Source of the DNA: Leclercia sp. AS011
GTDB taxonomy: Bacteria > Pseudomonadota > Gammaproteobacteria > Enterobacterales > Enterobacteriaceae
Direction: 5' to 3'
NCBI RefSeq assembly: GCF_037152535.1
Contig: NZ_JBBCMA010000003.1
Coordinates: forward strand, 186,001-250,000
Length of the DNA: 64,000 nucleotides
Shown: positions 53,043 through 62,823 of the stretch, piece by piece
How positions within the stretch are numbered: position 1 is the first letter of the stretch
Layout of the letters: every line of letters begins with the position of its first letter
The notes under the pieces: generated by a model
What the model was told of the DNA's origin: nothing
Database searches by the model: none
The model's input: only the letters and a program-made list of their open reading frames with translations
Program-made: the position numbers and the translations under genes

Positions 53043-54160
53043 CTTTCACACTCCTGAGAACGGTACTGATACCAGGCGCTACACGCCCCTTCCGATGACA
53101 CCATCAGAGCGCCAAAGGCGCTTTGCGGCGTGCACTTGTTACCAAACAGCGGACACTGGGCCGGTTTACAGCGCCCGGTCAGAACCGCGCCGCAGCGTGC
53201 CTCAGGATCGTCGCAGATGTCTTGCGCACGGGTGCTGAAGTGGCGCTCGGCGTCAAACTGGCGATAGGCCCCGGTAAGATGCACCCCGGAGTGGTCGATG
53301 ACCCCCAGCCCGCGCCATTCGCTTTCACCTTCGATGCTAAACACCTCGGCCATGGCGGCCTGCGCCACGGGATTACCCGCTTCCGGCACGATGCGACGGT
53401 ACTGATTTTCCACCTGGCTGACGCCAGCGATTTTCTGCTCCACCAGCATCAACACCCCCTGCAGCAGATCCACCGGTTCAAAACCGGCCACCGCCAGCGG
53501 GCGCTGATGCTCACCGGCAATAAAATCGTAGGCGTGGGTGCCAATCACCATGCTGACGTGCCCCGGCGCGAGAAAGGCGTCGATGCCGTTTTCCGGCTGT
53601 TCGAGCAGGCTTTTCAGCACCGGGATCAGGGTGATGTGCTGGCAGAAAAAGAAGAAGTTCTCCACGTTAGCGGCCTTCGCCTGGCGCAGGGTCAGGGCGG
53701 TGGCGGGCATGGTGGTTTCGAACCCCAGGCCGAAGAAGACCACTTTACGGTCCGGGTTGTGCTGCGCCAGCTTCAGCGCGTCGGCGGGGGAGTAGATAAT
53801 CCGCACATCCGCGCCGCGCATCCGGGCATCCAGCAGGGAGCCGTTTTTACCCGGCACCCGCATCGCATCCCCGAAGGTACAGAAGATCACCTCCGGGTGG
53901 CTGGCGATCTCAATGCAGGTGTCGATCCGCCCCATCGGCAGGACGCACACCGGGCAGCCGGGGCCGTGAATAAACTCGATGTTCTCCGGCAGAAGCTGGT
54001 CGAGGCCGAACTTAAAGATGGCATGGGTGTGTCCGCCGCAGACCTCCATAATCCGCAGCGGGCGCTGGGGGGTATAAGGTAAGGCTGCGGCGCGGGTTTT
54101 CAGCGTCTCGATCAGCTGCATCACCTTCTGCGGGTCGCGGTATTCGTCAACAAAGCGCAT
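53039..54160 (-). CDS. hypD: Hydrogenase maturation protein HypD
   Basis: A 373-residue iron-sulfur protein on which, with HypC, the Fe(CN)2CO group is built. Conserved motifs are C-G-G-H-T-H near residue 41, G-P-G-C-P-V-C near 69, and a C-terminal cluster with C-x-x-x-x-C-P and others for the [4Fe-4S] site. Its ATG shares one base with the hypC stop. Length equals E. coli HypD. Confidence 0.97.
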   Translation of the reverse strand: MRFVDEYRDPQKVMQLIETLKTRAAALPYTPQRPLRIMEVCGGHTHAIFKFGLDQLLPENIEFIHGPGCPVCVLPMGRIDTCIEIASHPEVIFCTFGDAMRVPGKNGSLLDARMRGADVRIIYSPADALKLAQHNPDRKVVFFGLGFETTMPATALTLRQAKAANVENFFFFCQHITLIPVLKSLLEQPENGIDAFLAPGHVSMVIGTHAYDFIAGEHQRPLAVAGFEPVDLLQGVLMLVEQKIAGVSQVENQYRRIVPEAGNPVAQAAMAEVFSIEGESEWRGLGVIDHSGVHLTGAYRQFDAERHFSTRAQDICDDPEARCGAVLTGRCKPAQCPLFGNKCTPQSAFGALMVSSEGACSAWYQYRSQECES

Positions 54161-54438
54161 CAGCGGGACTCCTCGCCAAACAGCAGCGGGCCCACGTCCG
54201 GCTCAACGTCAAACATATTCTGTAGCGCGGCGAGGGTGTCCAGGGCCTCCTCTTCATTAATCACGCTCATGGCGAAGCCGACATGGACTAACACCCACTG
54301 GCCGAGACGGCTGTTGCCGTTTTCGTCGTGGGCACCAACCAGGGTCAGATCCACATCGCGCAGCACGCCGCAGACCTCAACTTTGGCCTGCATCCCCTCC
54401 ACGATGGCACTGATTTTACCGGGAACGCCTATGCACAT
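54160..54438 (-). CDS. hypC: Hydrogenase assembly chaperone HypC
   Basis: A 92-residue chaperone. The N-terminal M-C-I-G-V-P-G-K holds the essential C2, which binds the iron centre and contacts the HycE precursor. It partners with HypD and carries the cofactor to the large subunit of hydrogenase 3. Overlaps the hypB stop by 10 bases. Confidence 0.95.
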   Translation of the reverse strand: MCIGVPGKISAIVEGMQAKVEVCGVLRDVDLTLVGAHDENGNSRLGQWVLVHVGFAMSVINEEEALDTLAALQNMFDVEPDVGPLLFGEESR

Positions 54439-55301
54439 CGCTGCGCCTCCAGCCAGTCAAGCCAGGCGTCCATTCCGTCGCCGCGCGTGGCGGAGACCAG
54501 CAGGATCGCGATATCCGGGTTCACTTCCCGGGCGGCGGCGAGGCATTTCTCCACGTCAAAATTCAGGTACGGCAGCAGATCGACCTTGTTGAGCAGCATG
54601 AGGGAGGCCGCGGCGAACATATGCGGATATTTCAGCGGTTTGTCTTCGCCCTCGGTGACGGAGAGCACCGCCACCTTGTGACGTTCGCCGAGATCGAAGC
54701 TCGCCGGGCAGACCAGGTTGCCAACGTTCTCGATAAACATGATCCCGCCCTCACTCAGCGGCAGGCGCTGCATCGCGTCATGGATCATCTGCGCGTCCAG
54801 ATGACAGCCTTTACCGGTATTGACCTGGATCGCCGGGGTGCCGGTGGCGCGGATCCGCTCGGCGTCATTCACGGTCTGCTGATCGCCCTCGATCACCGCG
54901 CAGGCGACGCGCTGCTGTAAGCGCTTTAAGGTCTCGGTCAGCAGGGTGGTTTTACCGGAGCCGGGGCTGGAGACCAGATTCAGCGCCAGCTGGTTCCGGG
55001 CGCTGAACCGCTGGCGGTTACGTTCGGCGAGCTGATTATTTTTGCTCAGCACGTCGAGCTCAATCTCGACCATTTTGCGCTGGCTCATTCCCGGCGCGTG
55101 CGTGCCTGCGGCCCCCTGGCCGTAATCAAGCTGGCCCGGCTGCTGTTCGGTGGGCGCAAACTCCCTGCCGCCAATGCGCGTGACCTGAAACGTCTGGCGC
55201 GGAGCCGGAGAGAAAGGGGCGCTGCGAAAAGCGGAATGGGCATTCCGCTCGTCACCTTCTATATAGAGGTTGCCGTGGGCGCAACCGCAGGTGGTACACA
55301 T
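54429..55301 (-). CDS. hypB: Hydrogenase nickel incorporation GTPase HypB
   Basis: A 290-residue GTPase that, with HypA, inserts nickel into the hydrogenase large subunit. The N-terminal C-T-T-C-G-C motif is the high-affinity nickel site. The G domain has S-S-P-G-S-G-K-T-T near residue 112 and N-K-V-D near 242. A weakly conserved linker of about 70 residues joins them. Lies 3 bases after hypA. Confidence 0.96.
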   Translation of the reverse strand: MCTTCGCAHGNLYIEGDERNAHSAFRSAPFSPAPRQTFQVTRIGGREFAPTEQQPGQLDYGQGAAGTHAPGMSQRKMVEIELDVLSKNNQLAERNRQRFSARNQLALNLVSSPGSGKTTLLTETLKRLQQRVACAVIEGDQQTVNDAERIRATGTPAIQVNTGKGCHLDAQMIHDAMQRLPLSEGGIMFIENVGNLVCPASFDLGERHKVAVLSVTEGEDKPLKYPHMFAAASLMLLNKVDLLPYLNFDVEKCLAAAREVNPDIAILLVSATRGDGMDAWLDWLEAQRCA

Positions 55302-55304
55302 GAT

Positions 55305-55655
55305 TTACTCCTGTTCAATTTCCAGACGCGTGATGTGCAGTCCGTCGTCGGCGACGATATTCAGACTCGCGCCGCCGCACTGTGGGCAGCGGCGAACGCG
55401 GTGGGTGAGCAGCTGGACATACTGCTGGCAGTCCTGACACCAGCATTCCGCCTGCTGCTCTTCGAGATGCAGCCCGCAGCCTTCCGCCAGGGTGCCGCGG
55501 CACACCAGCTCAAAGCAAAATTCCAGCGCGCTGCTTTCCACGCAGGAAAAAGCGCCGACGCGCAGCCAGACATCCGTCACCCGCTTCGCGTGATGCTGAT
55601 GGGCCTGTTGTTCGATCAATTCCAGCGCCTGCTGGCAGAGGGTGATTTCGTGCAT
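55305..55655 (-). CDS. hypA: Hydrogenase nickel incorporation protein HypA
   Basis: A 116-residue nickel/zinc protein. The N-terminal M-H-E-I-T-L-C-Q holds the nickel-binding H2; the zinc site has C-W-C-Q-D-C and C-P-Q-C-G-G. ATG 55655 gives the required M-H-E start; the in-frame extension to 55748 would bury it. First gene of hypABCDE, behind a sigma-54 promoter. Confidence 0.95.
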   Translation of the reverse strand: MHEITLCQQALELIEQQAHQHHAKRVTDVWLRVGAFSCVESSALEFCFELVCRGTLAEGCGLHLEEQQAECWCQDCQQYVQLLTHRVRRCPQCGGASLNIVADDGLHITRLEIEQE

Positions 55656-55688
55656 TGTGCTATTCCCGGTGAATTCATGTGGGTTAAA

Positions 55689-55703
55689 GCAATATTGATG
55701 CCA
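55689..55703 (-). promoter_or_regulatory. Sigma-54 promoter of hypABCDE
   Basis: On the minus strand TGGCATCAATATTGC carries the -24 GG and -12 GC of the sigma-54 consensus TGGCAC-N5-TTGC, 34 bases before hypA. It is the FhlA-dependent hyp promoter known in E. coli. Confidence 0.88.
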
Positions 55704-55756
55704 GCTTTTAGCGAGGAGCAGGGGCGGGGTAACACGCAACCCTGACAAAGATGACG

Positions 55757-55772
55757 AAATGACATGTCATTT
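55757..55772. promoter_or_regulatory. Palindrome in the hypA-hycA spacer, candidate FhlA upstream site
   Basis: AAATGACATGTCATTT is a perfect 16-bp palindrome lying about 60-80 bases from both sigma-54 promoters, the usual place for an enhancer. It resembles the TGACA/TGTCA parts of FhlA sites. Both operons could share it. Confidence 0.5.
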
Positions 55773-55829
55773 TTTGTGATCTGGCAGGCGTTAAAAAATA
55801 ATGCTGTACAAAATCAACTAGTTAAAAAA

Positions 55830-55844
55830 TGGCATGAAATGTGC
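55830..55844 (+). promoter_or_regulatory. Sigma-54 promoter of hycABCDEFGHI
   Basis: TGGCATGAAATGTGC has the -24 GG and -12 GC at sigma-54 spacing, 46 bases before hycA. It faces away from the hyp promoter. Confidence 0.88.
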
Positions 55845-55889
55845 TTAGTGATGCCAACTCTTTACATATGACGCATCAGGTACATCACC

Positions 55890-56348
55890 ATGACACTTAA
55901 CGAATTGAGCGAAAAAGCCAATTTTATTGCCGGGCAGCAGCGTGTGCTCCGTTCCCACTGGAACCACTACGGCAATTCCCTGGTTCAGGCCATCACCCTC
56001 TCTAAAGCCAGTCTGCACCTGAGCGTGGGCTGCAACAACGACAGCGGGCTCGGCTTCTGGCTGTTCGACCACTTCCTGATCCGCGTGACACCTGAGCAGG
56101 CGTTCAACGGGCATATTTTCAATTACACCATTGAAGCGCGGGACGACGAGGCGAGCGTGTTGATTGGTCGCGCCCGTCTGGGGGATGACGGAATGCTGGA
56201 CGGCACCATCCACATCGACCAGCGCGAGGCGGTGTTCAACCATTTCCTCGGCAAAATCAACGGCGTGTATAACGCGCTGTATGAAGCCACCGAACGTGGC
56301 GAATCGCTGACCCTGGCGACGCTCGCGCAGAATCACGCTGCCGTCTGA
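55890..56348 (+). CDS. hycA: Formate hydrogenlyase regulatory protein HycA
   Basis: A 152-residue cytoplasmic protein that counters FhlA and so limits the regulon. It follows the E. coli protein in layout (S-E-K-A near residue 7; N-S-L-V-Q-A-I-T-L-S-K-A near 29; I-N-G-V-Y-N-A-L-Y near 123) but is only moderately conserved, the most variable hyc product. First gene of the hyc operon; 76 bases with an FhlA-type site separate it from hycB. Confidence 0.9.
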   Translation: MTLNELSEKANFIAGQQRVLRSHWNHYGNSLVQAITLSKASLHLSVGCNNDSGLGFWLFDHFLIRVTPEQAFNGHIFNYTIEARDDEASVLIGRARLGDDGMLDGTIHIDQREAVFNHFLGKINGVYNALYEATERGESLTLATLAQNHAAV

Positions 56349-56364
56349 ATTCGATGTCGTCAGG

Positions 56365-56378
56365 TGTCGAAAATGACA
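56365..56378. promoter_or_regulatory. FhlA-type site between hycA and hycB
   Basis: TGTCGAAAATGACA fits TGTCG-N4-TGACA, the core reported for FhlA, exactly. In E. coli an FhlA site also lies between hycA and hycB. A further partial site, TCGTCAAAAATGAC, lies at about 56392-56405. Confidence 0.6.
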
Positions 56379-56424
56379 CTTCCGCCATTTTTCGTCAAAA
56401 ATGACTATCACCAGAGGAAACCAG

Positions 56425-57030
56425 GTGAATCGTTTTGTAATTGCTGATCCCACGCTCTGTATCGGGTGCCATACCTGTGAGGCCGCCTGCTCAGAAAACC
56501 ATCGCCTGCATGGCCTGCAAAGCCAGCCGCGACTGAAAGTGATGCGCAACAGCCAGGACTCTGCGCCGCAGCTGTGCCATCACTGCGAAGATGCCCCCTG
56601 CGCCCAGGTGTGCCCGGTCAATGCCATTACCCGCATTGACGGCGCTATCCAGCTCAATGAAAGCCTGTGCGTCAGCTGCAAGCTGTGCGGGATTGCCTGC
56701 CCGTTTGGGGCCGTTGAGTTTGCCGGCAGCCGCCCGCGGGCCATTCCTGCCAACTGTAATACCAGCAAGGCCCCGATGGCCGCCCCGGCACCCGCCCGCG
56801 TCAGCCCGTTCCTCGACTGGGTACCCGGCGTCCGCGCCATCGCGGTGAAGTGCGATCTCTGCGCCTTCGACCCGGACGGCCCGGCGTGCGTGCGCACCTG
56901 TCCGACCAAATCCCTGCGTCTGATTAATAACGCCGACATCGCACGCGCCAGCCGGAACAAGCGCGAACTCACCCTGCATACGGATCTGGGCGATCTGTCG
57001 CTGTTCCAGTCGCAACAAGGAGAGCTTTGA
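56425..57030 (+). CDS. hycB: Formate hydrogenlyase electron-transfer subunit HycB
   Basis: A 201-residue ferredoxin-like protein that carries electrons from formate dehydrogenase H to hydrogenase 3. Four cysteine clusters for [4Fe-4S] centres are visible: C-I-G-C-H-T-C-E-A-A-C, C-H-H-C-E-D-A-P-C-A-Q-V-C, C-V-S-C-K-L-C-G-I-A-C and C-D-L-C with a later C-V-R-T-C. GTG 56425, with AGAGGA about 7 bases upstream, gives the family start; ATG 56401 adds eight non-family residues. Confidence 0.95.
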   Translation: MNRFVIADPTLCIGCHTCEAACSENHRLHGLQSQPRLKVMRNSQDSAPQLCHHCEDAPCAQVCPVNAITRIDGAIQLNESLCVSCKLCGIACPFGAVEFAGSRPRAIPANCNTSKAPMAAPAPARVSPFLDWVPGVRAIAVKCDLCAFDPDGPACVRTCPTKSLRLINNADIARASRNKRELTLHTDLGDLSLFQSQQGEL

Positions 57031-58853
57031 TGAACGCCTTATCGTTAATTAACCAGGGGCTGGCGTGGTATGTCATCAGCGCGGTGCTGGCCCTTATTTT
57101 TTGCGCCCACCGGCCCCTCAGCGGCGCAATCGCCGGGATTGGCGGGGCGATAGCCAGCGCCATGACGGTGGGGGCAGGGGCGATGGCGCTGCTCTCCCCG
57201 CAACCCCTGCACGCGGAGATGGCCTGGCTGCACCTCGGCATGCAGATGACCGGTATCCGGGCGATTTGGCTGATCGCCATCGGCCTGCCCGCCTGCCTGA
57301 TCAGCCTGTTTAACATCGCCTGGCACCGCCACCCGCAGGCGAAAGCCAACGGCCTGCTGACCAACCTGCTGATGGCCGCCGCCGTGGCCGCCATCATGGC
57401 CGATAACCTCGGCTGGCTGGTGGTGATGGCCGAAGTGATGGCCCTCTGCGCCGCGTTTCTCACCGGCTGCGCCCAGTCCGGCAAGCTGTGGTTTGTGCTG
57501 GGGCGTCTGGGGACCCTCCTGCTGGCTATCGCCTGCTGGCAGGCGTGGAGCTTCTACGGCACCCTCAACTTCGGGGCGATGAGCGCCCTGGCGACCGCCC
57601 AGGCGCCGGGGGCCAGCGTCTGGCTGCCGGGGCTGGCGGGCTTTGGCCTGCTGGCCGGGGTGATCCCGCTGCACGGCTGGGCTCCGCAGGCCCATGCTAA
57701 TGCCAGCGCCCCCGCGGCGGCGCTGTTCTCCACGGTGGTGATGAAGGTCGGTCTCTACGGCATGCTCACCGTTGCGCTGAGCGGAGCGTTACCGCCCCTG
57801 TGGCTCGGAGTGCTGCTGCTGGTGATGGGGATGCTCACCGCCTTTATCGGCGGGCTGTACGCCCTGATGGAGCACAACATCCAGCGCCTGCTGGCGTACC
57901 ACACCCTGGAAAACATCGGCATCATCCTGCTCGGCCTCGGGGCGGGCGTCACCGGTATTGCGCTGCACAGCAACCTGCTGATTGCGCTTGGCTTTACCGG
58001 CGGCCTCTACCACCTGATCAGCCACGGGCTGTTTAAAACCACGCTGTTCCTCGGCGCGGGCGCGGTGTGGTATCGCACCGGCCATCGCGACATCGAGAAG
58101 CTCGGCGGCATCGGCAAAAAAATGCCGCTGATCTCGCTGGCCATGCTGGTGGGGCTGATGGCGATGGCAGCCCTGCCGCCGCTGAACGGCTTTGCCGGAG
58201 AGTGGGTGATCTATCAGTCCTTCTTTAACCTCGGCACCCACGACGCCTTCGTTGCCCGTCTGCTGGGGCCGCTGCTGGCTACCGGCCTGGCGATCACCGG
58301 CGCGCTGGCGGTGATGTGTATGGCGAAAGTCTATGGCGTCACCTTCCTTGGCGCACCGCGCACGAAGGAGGCGGAAAACGCCTGCTGCGCGCCCTGGCTG
58401 ATGAGCGCCAGCACCGTGCTGGCGGCGCTTTGCTGCGTGGCGGGCGGCGTGGCGGCCCCATGGTTACTGCCGATTGTCAGCGGTCTGTTCCCGGTCAGCG
58501 GCGGCGAGATGTCCACCGTGTCGCAACCGATGATCACCCTGCTGTTGATCGCCGGTCTGCTGCTGCCGTTCATCCTGATGGTGCTGCTCAAAGGCGACCG
58601 CCTGGCGAACCGCTCCCGCGGCTTTGCCTGGGTCTGCGGCTACGATCACGAAGCCGCGATGGTCATCACCGCTCACGGCTTTGCGATGCCGGTAAAAGAG
58701 TCCTTTGCCCCGGTGCTGAAGCTGCGTAAGTGGCTCAACCCGGTGCGCTTTATCCCCGGCTGGCAGTGCGACTGCACCGCCGTGTTGTTCCACCGTATCG
58801 CCCTGATTGAGCTGGCGGTGCTGGTGGTTGTTGTTATCTCCCGAGGAGCCTGA
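57030..58853 (+). CDS. hycC: Formate hydrogenlyase membrane subunit HycC
   Basis: A 607-residue membrane protein related to complex I antiporter-like subunits NuoL/M. About 14-16 hydrophobic segments; the conserved lysine and glutamate in the H-A-N-A-S-A-P-A-A-A-L-F-S-T and Y-H-T-L-E-N-I regions fit that family. It probably translocates protons or sodium. ATG 57030 overlaps the hycB stop (TGATG). Confidence 0.96.
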   Translation: MNALSLINQGLAWYVISAVLALIFCAHRPLSGAIAGIGGAIASAMTVGAGAMALLSPQPLHAEMAWLHLGMQMTGIRAIWLIAIGLPACLISLFNIAWHRHPQAKANGLLTNLLMAAAVAAIMADNLGWLVVMAEVMALCAAFLTGCAQSGKLWFVLGRLGTLLLAIACWQAWSFYGTLNFGAMSALATAQAPGASVWLPGLAGFGLLAGVIPLHGWAPQAHANASAPAAALFSTVVMKVGLYGMLTVALSGALPPLWLGVLLLVMGMLTAFIGGLYALMEHNIQRLLAYHTLENIGIILLGLGAGVTGIALHSNLLIALGFTGGLYHLISHGLFKTTLFLGAGAVWYRTGHRDIEKLGGIGKKMPLISLAMLVGLMAMAALPPLNGFAGEWVIYQSFFNLGTHDAFVARLLGPLLATGLAITGALAVMCMAKVYGVTFLGAPRTKEAENACCAPWLMSASTVLAALCCVAGGVAAPWLLPIVSGLFPVSGGEMSTVSQPMITLLLIAGLLLPFILMVLLKGDRLANRSRGFAWVCGYDHEAAMVITAHGFAMPVKESFAPVLKLRKWLNPVRFIPGWQCDCTAVLFHRIALIELAVLVVVVISRGA

Positions 58854-58855
58854 GC

Positions 58856-59779
58856 ATGACCCTCATCTTTGCTGTGATTCAGGCGCTGGTGCTGTTTGCC
58901 GTTGCGCCGCTGCTGGCGGGCATTACCCGCGTGGCGCGTGCCCGCCTGCATACCCGTCGCGGGCCGGATATCTTCCAGGAGTACCGGGATCTGATCAAAC
59001 TCCTGGGCCGTCAGAGCGTGGCCCCGGCGGCCTCCGGCTGGGTCTTCCGCCTGATGCCCTTTGTGATGGTGGCGGTGATGTTCGCCATTGCCACCGCGCT
59101 GCCGGTGATCACCGTGGCCTCGCCGCTGCCTGCGCTGGGAGATCTGATCACCCTGATCTACCTCTTCGCTATCGCCCGCTTCTTCTTCGCCATTGCCGGG
59201 CTTGATACCGGCAGCCCGTTCACCGGGATTGGCGCAAGCCGTGAAGCGATGCTCGGCGTGCTGGTGGAGCCGATCCTGCTGCTGGGGCTGTGGGTTGCCG
59301 CCCAGGTGGCAGGCAACACCCACATCAGCGCCGTGACCGCGACCATCTACCACTGGCCGGTGGCGCACTCCCTGACGCTGGTACTGGCGCTGTGCGCCTG
59401 CGCCTTCGCCACCTTTATTGAGATGGGCAAGCTGCCGTTTGACCTCGCCGAAGCCGAGCAGGAGCTGCAGGAAGGCCCGCTGTCGGAGTACAGCGGCGCG
59501 GGCTTCGCGCTCCTCAAGTGGGGCATCAGCCTGAAACAGCTGGTGGTGCTGCAGATGTTCGTCGGGGTGTTTATCCCCTGGGGACAGATGACGCAGTTCT
59601 CCGCCGGCGGCCTGCTGCTGGCGATCGTCATTGCGGTGGTGAAGCTGGTGGTGGGTGTGCTGGTGATCGCCCTGTTTGAGAACAGCATGGCGCGCCTGCG
59701 CTTTAACGCCACCTCACGGATTACCTGGACCGGTTTCGGTCTGGCATTTTTAGCTTTCGTCTCCTTGCTGGCGGCGTGA
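58856..59779 (+). CDS. hycD: Formate hydrogenlyase membrane subunit HycD
   Basis: A 307-residue membrane protein related to NuoH, with about eight hydrophobic segments. The R-R-G-P-D and E-M-G-K-L-P-F-D-L-A-E-A-E-Q-E-L-type blocks are the quinone-site-like regions of that family and form the contact to the soluble arm. Starts 3 bases after hycC. Confidence 0.96.
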   Translation: MTLIFAVIQALVLFAVAPLLAGITRVARARLHTRRGPDIFQEYRDLIKLLGRQSVAPAASGWVFRLMPFVMVAVMFAIATALPVITVASPLPALGDLITLIYLFAIARFFFAIAGLDTGSPFTGIGASREAMLGVLVEPILLLGLWVAAQVAGNTHISAVTATIYHWPVAHSLTLVLALCACAFATFIEMGKLPFDLAEAEQELQEGPLSEYSGAGFALLKWGISLKQLVVLQMFVGVFIPWGQMTQFSAGGLLLAIVIAVVKLVVGVLVIALFENSMARLRFNATSRITWTGFGLAFLAFVSLLAA

Positions 59780-59794
59780 CTGTAGAGAATAACC

Positions 59795-61504
59795 ATGTCT
59801 GAAGAAAAAGTTGGTCAACACTATCTCGCCGCACTGCACCAGGCCTTCCCGGGCGTGGTGCTGGATGAAGCCTGGCAGACCAAAGATCAAATCACCGTGA
59901 CGGTGAAAATTAACTACCTGCCGGAAGTGGTCGAGTTCCTGTACTACAAGCAGGGCGGCTGGCTGTCGGTGCTGTTTGGCAACGACGAACGCCAGCTCTG
60001 CGGCAGCTACGCCGTCTACTACGTGCTGTCGATGGAGCAGGGCACCCGCTGCTGGCTCACCGTGCGCGTGGAGGTCGATGCCGACAAGCCGGAGTTCCCG
60101 TCCGTCACCCCGCGCGTGCCCGCGGCAGTATGGGGCGAGCGCGAAGTGCGCGACATGTACGGCCTGATCCCGGTTGGCCTGCCGGACGAGCGTCGTCTGG
60201 TGCTGCCGGACGACTGGCCGGACGAACTCTATCCGCTGCGTAAAGACAGCATGGATTACCGCCAGCGCCCGGCCCCGACCACCGATAAAGAGACCTACGA
60301 GTTCATTAACGAACTCGGGGACAAGAAGAACAACGTGGTGCCGATTGGCCCGCTGCACGTCACCTCCGATGAACCGGGCCACTTCCGCCTGTTCGTTGAC
60401 GGCGAGAACATCATCGACGCCGACTACCGCCTGTTCTACGTCCATCGCGGCATGGAGAAGCTGGCCGAAACCCGCATGGGCTACAACGAAGTGACCTTCC
60501 TGTCGGATCGCGTCTGCGGCATCTGCGGCTTTGCCCACAGCACGGCCTACACCACCTCGGTGGAGAACGCGATGGGGATCGTGGTGCCGGAACGCGCCCA
60601 GATGATCCGCGCCATCCTGCTGGAGGTGGAACGCCTGCACTCGCACCTGCTGAACCTCGGCCTGGCCTGCCACTTCGTTGGCTTCGACTCCGGTTTTATG
60701 CAGTTCTTCCGCGTGCGTGAGACCTCCATGAAGATGGCGGAGATCCTCACCGGGGCGCGTAAAACCTACGGCCTGAACCTGATCGGCGGCATCCGCCGCG
60801 ACCTGCTGAAAGAGGACATGATCGCCACCCGCCTGCTGGCCCAGCAGATGCGCCGCGAGGTGCAGGATCTGGTGGACATCCTGCTGAGCACGCCGAACAT
60901 CGACCAGCGCACCGTGGGCGTGGGGCGTCTCGACCCGCAGATCGCCCGCGACTTCAGCAATGTCGGCCCGATGGTGCGCGCCAGCGGCCACGCCCGCGAC
61001 ACCCGCGCCGATCACCCGTTTGTCGGTTACGGCCTGCTGCCAATGGAGGTCCACACCGAGCAGGGCTGCGACGTGATTTCCCGTCTGAAAGTGCGCATTA
61101 ACGAGGTCTACACCGCCCTGAACATGATCGACTTCGGCCTCGACAACCTGCCGGGCGGCGAGCTGATGGTGGAAGGCTTTACCTATATCCCGAACCGCTT
61201 TGCGCTGGGCTTCAGCGAAGCGCCGCGCGGGGATGATATCCACTGGAGCATGACCGGCGACAACCAGAAGCTGTGGCGCTGGCGCTGCCGGGCGGCCACC
61301 TACGCCAACTGGCCGACCCTGCGCTACATGCTGCGCGGCAACACCGTCTCCGACGCGCCTTTGATTATCGGCAGCCTCGATCCGTGCTACTCCTGCACCG
61401 ACCGCATGACGGTGGTGGATGTGCGCAAGAAGAAGAGCAAGGTGGTGCCGTACAAAGAGCTGGAACGCTACAGCATTGAACGCAAGAACTCGCCGCTGAA
61501 ATAA
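59795..61504 (+). CDS. hycE: Hydrogenase 3 large subunit HycE precursor
   Basis: A 569-residue precursor. The N-terminal part (1-160) resembles NuoC, the rest NuoD and [NiFe] large subunits. Nickel ligands lie in R-V-C-G-I-C-G near residue 240 and D-P-C-Y-S-C near 530. HycI removes the last 32 residues after the arginine in S-C-T-D-R, leaving the tail beginning M-T-V-V-D-V-R; both cleavage site and tail length agree with E. coli. It contains the active site that makes H2. Confidence 0.97.
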   Translation: MSEEKVGQHYLAALHQAFPGVVLDEAWQTKDQITVTVKINYLPEVVEFLYYKQGGWLSVLFGNDERQLCGSYAVYYVLSMEQGTRCWLTVRVEVDADKPEFPSVTPRVPAAVWGEREVRDMYGLIPVGLPDERRLVLPDDWPDELYPLRKDSMDYRQRPAPTTDKETYEFINELGDKKNNVVPIGPLHVTSDEPGHFRLFVDGENIIDADYRLFYVHRGMEKLAETRMGYNEVTFLSDRVCGICGFAHSTAYTTSVENAMGIVVPERAQMIRAILLEVERLHSHLLNLGLACHFVGFDSGFMQFFRVRETSMKMAEILTGARKTYGLNLIGGIRRDLLKEDMIATRLLAQQMRREVQDLVDILLSTPNIDQRTVGVGRLDPQIARDFSNVGPMVRASGHARDTRADHPFVGYGLLPMEVHTEQGCDVISRLKVRINEVYTALNMIDFGLDNLPGGELMVEGFTYIPNRFALGFSEAPRGDDIHWSMTGDNQKLWRWRCRAATYANWPTLRYMLRGNTVSDAPLIIGSLDPCYSCTDRMTVVDVRKKKSKVVPYKELERYSIERKNSPLK

Positions 61505-61516
61505 CCCGGAGCACCC

Positions 61517-62062
61517 ATGTTTACCTTTATCAAAAAAGTGATCAAAACCGGCACGGTGACGGAGTCCTATCCTCTCCAGCCGATTGCGGTCGACAAAAAT
61601 ATGCGCGGCAAGCCGGAGCACGATCCTAAGCAGTGTATCGGCTGCGCGGCCTGCGTGAACGCCTGCCCGTCGAATGCCCTGACGGTGGAGACCGATCTGA
61701 AAAACGGCGAGCTGTTCTGGCAGTTCAACCTGGGGCGCTGCATTTTCTGCGGCCGCTGCGAAGAGGTCTGCCCGACCACCGCCATCAAGCTCTCCCAGGA
61801 GTATGAGCTGGCGGTGTGGAGCAAGGCCGATTTCCTCCAGCAGTCGCGCTTTGACATCTGCCACTGCCGGGTGTGCGAGCGCCCGTACGCGGTGCAGAAA
61901 GAGATCGACTACGTGATCGAACTGCTGCGCCACAACGGCGATAAACGCGCGGAGTCTCACCGGGAGAGTTTTGAGACCTGCCCGGACTGCAAGCGCCTGC
62001 AAGGGCTGACCCCTTCGGACAAAATCCATCTGACCCGTGAGATGAAGGAAGCGACACGATGA
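61517..62062 (+). CDS. hycF: Formate hydrogenlyase iron-sulfur subunit HycF
   Basis: A 181-residue NuoI-like protein with two [4Fe-4S] motifs, [12 protein letters not shown] near residue 36 and [12 protein letters not shown] near 75, and a later set of cysteines (I-C-H-C-R-V-C, C-P-D-C). It relays electrons to HycG. It overlaps hycG by 4 bases. Confidence 0.96.
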   Translation: MFTFIKKVIKTGTVTESYPLQPIAVDKNMRGKPEHDPKQCIGCAACVNACPSNALTVETDLKNGELFWQFNLGRCIFCGRCEEVCPTTAIKLSQEYELAVWSKADFLQQSRFDICHCRVCERPYAVQKEIDYVIELLRHNGDKRAESHRESFETCPDCKRLQGLTPSDKIHLTREMKEATR

Positions 62063-62823
62063 GCGAACTGTTAGGGCCACGTAACGAACAGGGGATCCCG
62101 GTCCCGGTGACGGTGGATGAGTCCATCGCCAGCATGAAGGCCTCGCTGCTGAAAAAAATCAAACGCTCGGCCTACGTCTACCGCGTCGACTGCGGCGGCT
62201 GCAACGGCTGCGAGATTGAGATCTTCGCTACCCTGTCGCCGATTTTTGATACCGAGCGCTTCGGCATCAAGGTGGTGCCATCCCCGCGCCACGCCGACAT
62301 TCTGCTGTTTACCGGGGCAGTCACCCGCGCGATGCGCTCCCCGGCGCTGCGCGCGTGGGAATCCGCCCCGGATCCGAAAATCTGTATCTCCTACGGCGCG
62401 TGCGGTAACTCCGGCGGCATCTTCCACGACCTGTACTGCGTCTGGGGCGGCACCGACAAAATCGTCCCGGTGGATGTCTATATCCCCGGCTGCCCGCCGT
62501 CGCCTGCAGCCACCCTGTACGGCTTTGCCATGGCGCTGGGGCTGCTGGAGCAGAAGATCCACGCCCGCGAGCCGGGGACGCTGGACAACCAGCCCGCGGA
62601 ACTGCTGCACCCGGAGATGGTTCAGCCCCTGCGGGTGCGCATCGACCGCGCCGCACGCCGTCTGGCGGGTTACCGCTATGGCCGCCAGATCGCCGACGAC
62701 TTTATGCGTCATCTGCTGGAAGGCGACAAAAGCGTGGCGGCCTGGCTGGCGCGGGAGAACGACCCGCGTCTGAACGAGATCGTCGGCAACCTCCTTGAGG
62801 TGGTCGGGCAGGAGCGCATCTGA
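62059..62823 (+). CDS. hycG: Hydrogenase 3 small subunit HycG
   Basis: A 254-residue NuoB-like subunit that holds the [4Fe-4S] cluster next to the active site. Ligands lie in C-G-G-C-N-G-C near residue 52, G-A-C-G-N-S-G-G and P-G-C-P-P-S-P. Pairs with HycE. Its stop overlaps the hycH start by one base. Confidence 0.96.
   Translation: MSELLGPRNEQGIPVPVTVDESIASMKASLLKKIKRSAYVYRVDCGGCNGCEIEIFATLSPIFDTERFGIKVVPSPRHADILLFTGAVTRAMRSPALRAWESAPDPKICISYGACGNSGGIFHDLYCVWGGTDKIVPVDVYIPGCPPSPAATLYGFAMALGLLEQKIHAREPGTLDNQPAELLHPEMVQPLRVRIDRAARRLAGYRYGRQIADDFMRHLLEGDKSVAAWLARENDPRLNEIVGNLLEVVGQERI

Noticed and set aside
59750..62080. A 776-codon minus-strand frame opposite hycD-hycE-hycF
   Set aside because: It is a shadow of the GC-rich hyc genes; hycE has all family motifs, while the antisense product is low-complexity and family-less.
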